A program made the translations under genes and the position numbers. A stretch of DNA of 16,565 nt from Bradyrhizobium sp. (GTDB taxonomy: Bacteria; Pseudomonadota; Alphaproteobacteria; Rhizobiales; Xanthobacteraceae): contig JAQGKC010000288.1 of assembly GCA_028290305.1 (NCBI GenBank), positions 1 to 16,565 of the forward strand, in the 5' to 3' direction. The notes under the pieces were generated by a model that made no database searches, had not been told where the DNA came from, and saw only the letters and a program-made list of their open reading frames with translations. This document shows positions 15,287 through 16,565 of the stretch, one piece after another (positions within the stretch are counted from its first letter, which is position 1; every line of letters begins with the position of its first letter).

Positions 15287-15319
15287 AGCCGGGAAATAAC
15301 GCCGGCTTTCGCTGTTATT
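15287..15319 (+). other. Potential H-type RNA pseudoknot between the protease and the next gene
   Basis: AGCCGG (15287-15292) pairs with CCGGCT (15302-15307), and AATAAC (15295-15300), inside that loop, pairs with GTTATT (15314-15319). The loops are 2, 1 and 6 nt, geometry allowed for a classical pseudoknot. The alternative reading is two mutually exclusive hairpins. It lies in the leader of the 119-codon gene, 55 nt before its ATG. Confidence 0.4.
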
Positions 15320-15374
15320 ATGAGACGGGAGAAGGCCCATATAACAGATAGACGACATCAGCCAGGAGCTGTCC

Positions 15375-15734
15375 ATGAATGACAAAATCAAGCCTTCGCC
15401 CCAATGGGAGGCTGATGCCGTGATCAAGCGGCTTCATGAAACCACGTCGCCAGGCCAGCCATCGTCGGTGCAGGTGTTCTTGAACGACGAGGTGTCGGCG
15501 AACGACGTTCCGCAAAAGGCCGAGGAAATCGTCAAGGATGCGAGCGTGAGCCTCAACCTGCCGGCGGACGCAGTCAAGCTCGGCAAAACATTTCGTTCGG
15601 CGAAGTCCTTCTCGATTTCAAGCGACGTCCCCAGCGTGTTCGAGGCGATCGCCAAGCGGCGCGACGTCAAGACGATCCTCGAATCCGCGCAGCCGGATAT
15701 CCTGCCGAAGCCGCGGAATGTGAAGGACGCCTGA
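15375..15734 (+). CDS. 119-residue protein, putative I9-like (propeptide-type) partner of the S8 protease
   Basis: This small soluble acidic/basic protein has no signal peptide or membrane segment. After a flexible N-terminus the residue pattern suggests strand SVQVFLND (31-38), helix (44-57), strand-turn-strand (67-82, KTFRSAKSFSI), helix SVFEAIAKR (87-95) and strand DVKTILES (97-104). This beta-alpha-beta-beta-alpha-beta order is that of the I9/subtilisin propeptide fold, and its second half lines up with residues about 78-118 of the upstream protease. I infer a trans-acting inhibitor or folding partner of that protease; this is not proven. ATG 15375 is preceded by AGGAG at 6-base spacing. 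It is co-directional with the protease, with a 111-bp gap. No family name is recognised with certainty. Confidence 0.68.
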   Translation: MNDKIKPSPQWEADAVIKRLHETTSPGQPSSVQVFLNDEVSANDVPQKAEEIVKDASVSLNLPADAVKLGKTFRSAKSFSISSDVPSVFEAIAKRRDVKTILESAQPDILPKPRNVKDA

Positions 15735-15850
15735 GCGACGGCGATGATGCAACAGGCTTCATGCGCGGATGCGCCTGCTGGAACATAGCGTTCAACACAA
15801 GCGATTTCACCTCCGTTGCGGCGAGGCCGTTGCCTCCGCGTAATTCCGGC

Positions 15851-16204
15851 TGGTCGACAAATCACCAGCGGGCCGTCCTGGGCATCCTCGACGGTGCGGC
15901 CATGCGAGCCGCGAACCAGCGACGCATCCAGCGGGATGACATCCGTCAGCGCGTCGCGTGGCGATCGTCATGAATGCATTTGCGAAGAATGCAGACCGAT
16001 GAATGTCCGGTGCGGACGACCGGCGGCCACGATACGCATGATGATCGGCGCGCCGAGGCCGCGGCACGTAGCTGCAAACTGCAAATGGTTTTCGAGACGA
16101 GCGGTCGGCACAATTCGCCTGAGCCCGTGCGGGTTCAGGCTATCGCTCTCTGGTGCGCTGGATTGGCGCGCCGTCATCGACGCGCCGCGTGTTCTTCCGC
16201 TCAC
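15851..16204 (-). pseudogene. Possible decayed gene remnant with a conserved-looking C-terminal block
   Basis: On the minus strand the frame from 15967 down reads as ordinary protein (ALTDVIPLDASLVRGSHGR, then a DAQDGPLVI block) before degrading into Arg-rich text near 15850. It is preceded in the same frame by a TGA (15968-15970) and a further open stretch up to 16204 with GLGAPIIMRIVAAG. The block recalls the C-terminal part of nucleotide-pyrophosphatase/alkaline-phosphatase-family proteins from memory, without certainty. The internal stop and loss of the usual C-terminus suggest a pseudogene fragment. Confidence 0.28.
16117..16140. repeat. Strong 24-nt hairpin
   Basis: GCCTGA-G-CCCG (16117-16127) pairs with CGGG-T-TCAGGC (16130-16140) with one G-T pair and a minimal loop. 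There is no T-tract on either side. It is not near an evident gene end, so its role is unknown. Confidence 0.45.
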
Positions 16205-16209
16205 GCCGC

Positions 16210-16224
16210 GCGTCGCCTCGACGC
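16210..16224 (-). terminator. Hairpin directly after the 63-residue gene
   Basis: GCGTCG (16210-16215) pairs with CGACGC (16219-16224) around CCT, immediately after the TAA of the minus-strand gene. No U-tract follows, so this is a weak terminator candidate. Confidence 0.35.
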
Positions 16225-16416
16225 TTATCGCTGATGTCCCAGGCCGATCCCGAGCTGGAACGCCTTCGCGCGAAGCGCGCCAACCGTCCGTTTGGTCGTC
16301 TTGGATATCTTATCCACCGGCGTGCGCGCCTTCGAATGAGCCTTGAGTTCTTTCAAGTCGGCCTTGGTCCACTCACGACGCTTGCCGGTTTTCTTAGCCG
16401 CTTTGGCTTTCTTCAA
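16225..16416 (-). CDS. Small basic Myb/SANT-like helix-turn-helix protein
   Basis: The 63-residue, very basic protein has a Lys/Ala-rich N-terminus (KKAKAAKKTGKRREW, about 2-16) followed by three predicted helices around WTKADLKELKAHSK, TPVDKISKTT and TVGALRAKAFQLGI. This order, with the leading Trp and the closing K-x-x-LG pattern, resembles single-repeat Myb/SANT-like DNA-binding domains, and similar short proteins are frequent in Bradyrhizobium-like genomes. The start is TTG at 16416: no ATG or GTG is suitably placed, and GGGAG lies 7-8 bases upstream. A role in nucleoid or DNA binding is inferred. It lies next to a gene-poor region, with nothing evident upstream within the window. Confidence 0.75.
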   Translation of the reverse strand: MKKAKAAKKTGKRREWTKADLKELKAHSKARTPVDKISKTTKRTVGALRAKAFQLGIGLGHQR

Positions 16417-16519
16417 CTTATTGCTCCCTTTGAATGAAAGGTTCGTTTATCACGATTACGGGCGGTAGCAAATTACAAGAATAGGAACTAACAAGATCGA
16501 CATAATACCGGCGTGGTTT

Positions 16520-16535
16520 TGCGACATGTTTCGCA
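16520..16535. promoter_or_regulatory. TGCGA-N6-TCGCA dyad near the right edge
   Basis: TGCGA (16520-16524) and TCGCA (16531-16535) flank CATGTT. It lies about 105 bp upstream of the minus-strand TTG start, in an otherwise empty AT-richer stretch (16417-16565). It could be an operator for that gene or for a gene beyond the window. Confidence 0.25.
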
Positions 16536-16565
16536 CAATCTTGAAGGTCCGGGCCGACATGCGGC

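Larger units (their letters stand above)
15735..16224. other. Gene-poor region with a decayed coding remnant and hairpins
   Basis: About 490 bp. Several frames are open on both strands, but none has a ribosome site and domain together. It holds the minus-strand remnant described separately (15851-16204), a strong hairpin at 16117-16140 and a 6-bp-stem hairpin at 16210-16224 that directly follows the stop of the minus-strand gene at its right. Confidence 0.55.

Noticed and set aside
15816..16346. 176-codon plus-strand frame near the right end
   Set aside because: Arg/Ser/Pro-rich, no ribosome site, and it overlaps the better supported minus-strand 63-residue gene.

Overview
The window reads as a chromosomal segment of a high-GC alphaproteobacterium of the Bradyrhizobium/Rhodopseudomonas/Afipia kind. 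The evidence is the strongly G/C-biased third codon positions, the mix of protein families, and short intergenic repeats built on a GTCATTCC core of the sort seen in that group. The genus is an inference from composition and gene style; no rRNA or tRNA gene is visible.

Layout, left to right. (1) Positions 1-119 hold the 3' tail of an IS30-family transposase running in from outside the window, followed by hairpin-rich DNA. (2) A large minus-strand membrane hybrid histidine kinase (405-2963) may be translationally coupled to a 53-codon ORF just upstream of it. Two adjacent perfect palindromes lie upstream of both. (3) About 500 bp without a confident gene contains five copies of a GCAG(G)TCATTCC repeat and a near-consensus sigma-54 (-24/-12) promoter. 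This promoter faces a plus-strand operon of a NMT1/SsuA-type ABC importer (binding protein, permease, ATPase; 3649-6094) and an alpha/beta hydrolase (6164-7045), closed by a 9-bp-stem hairpin. (4) A small two-helix membrane protein (7172-7519) converges on a minus-strand L,D-transpeptidase with a peptidoglycan-binding domain (7528-8532). A small secreted protein follows (8834-9067). (5) A likely catabolic locus comprises an MHS-family MFS transporter (9244-10548), a ModE-like HTH regulator fused to a periplasmic-binding-protein-like sensor domain (10714-11799) and a divergent NAD(P)-dependent aldehyde dehydrogenase (11918-13405). The AT-rich divergent promoter region contains an 18-bp palindrome. 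(6) After a structured 427-bp intergenic region come a leaderless subtilisin-like S8 protease with its own propeptide-like N-terminus (13833-15263) and, co-directional, a 119-residue protein whose predicted strand/helix order resembles a stand-alone I9 propeptide-type inhibitor (15375-15734). (7) The right end has a decayed coding remnant and a 63-residue basic helix-turn-helix-like protein that starts at TTG.

How the parts work together. The ABC importer and hydrolase look like an uptake-and-cleavage unit under sigma-54, and hence probably nitrogen-status, control. The regulator, dehydrogenase and MFS carrier look like an uptake-and-oxidation unit under a ligand-sensing regulator. The most novel-looking item is the intracellular S8 protease beside a propeptide-like partner encoded in trans, with a possible H-type RNA pseudoknot in the intercistronic leader.
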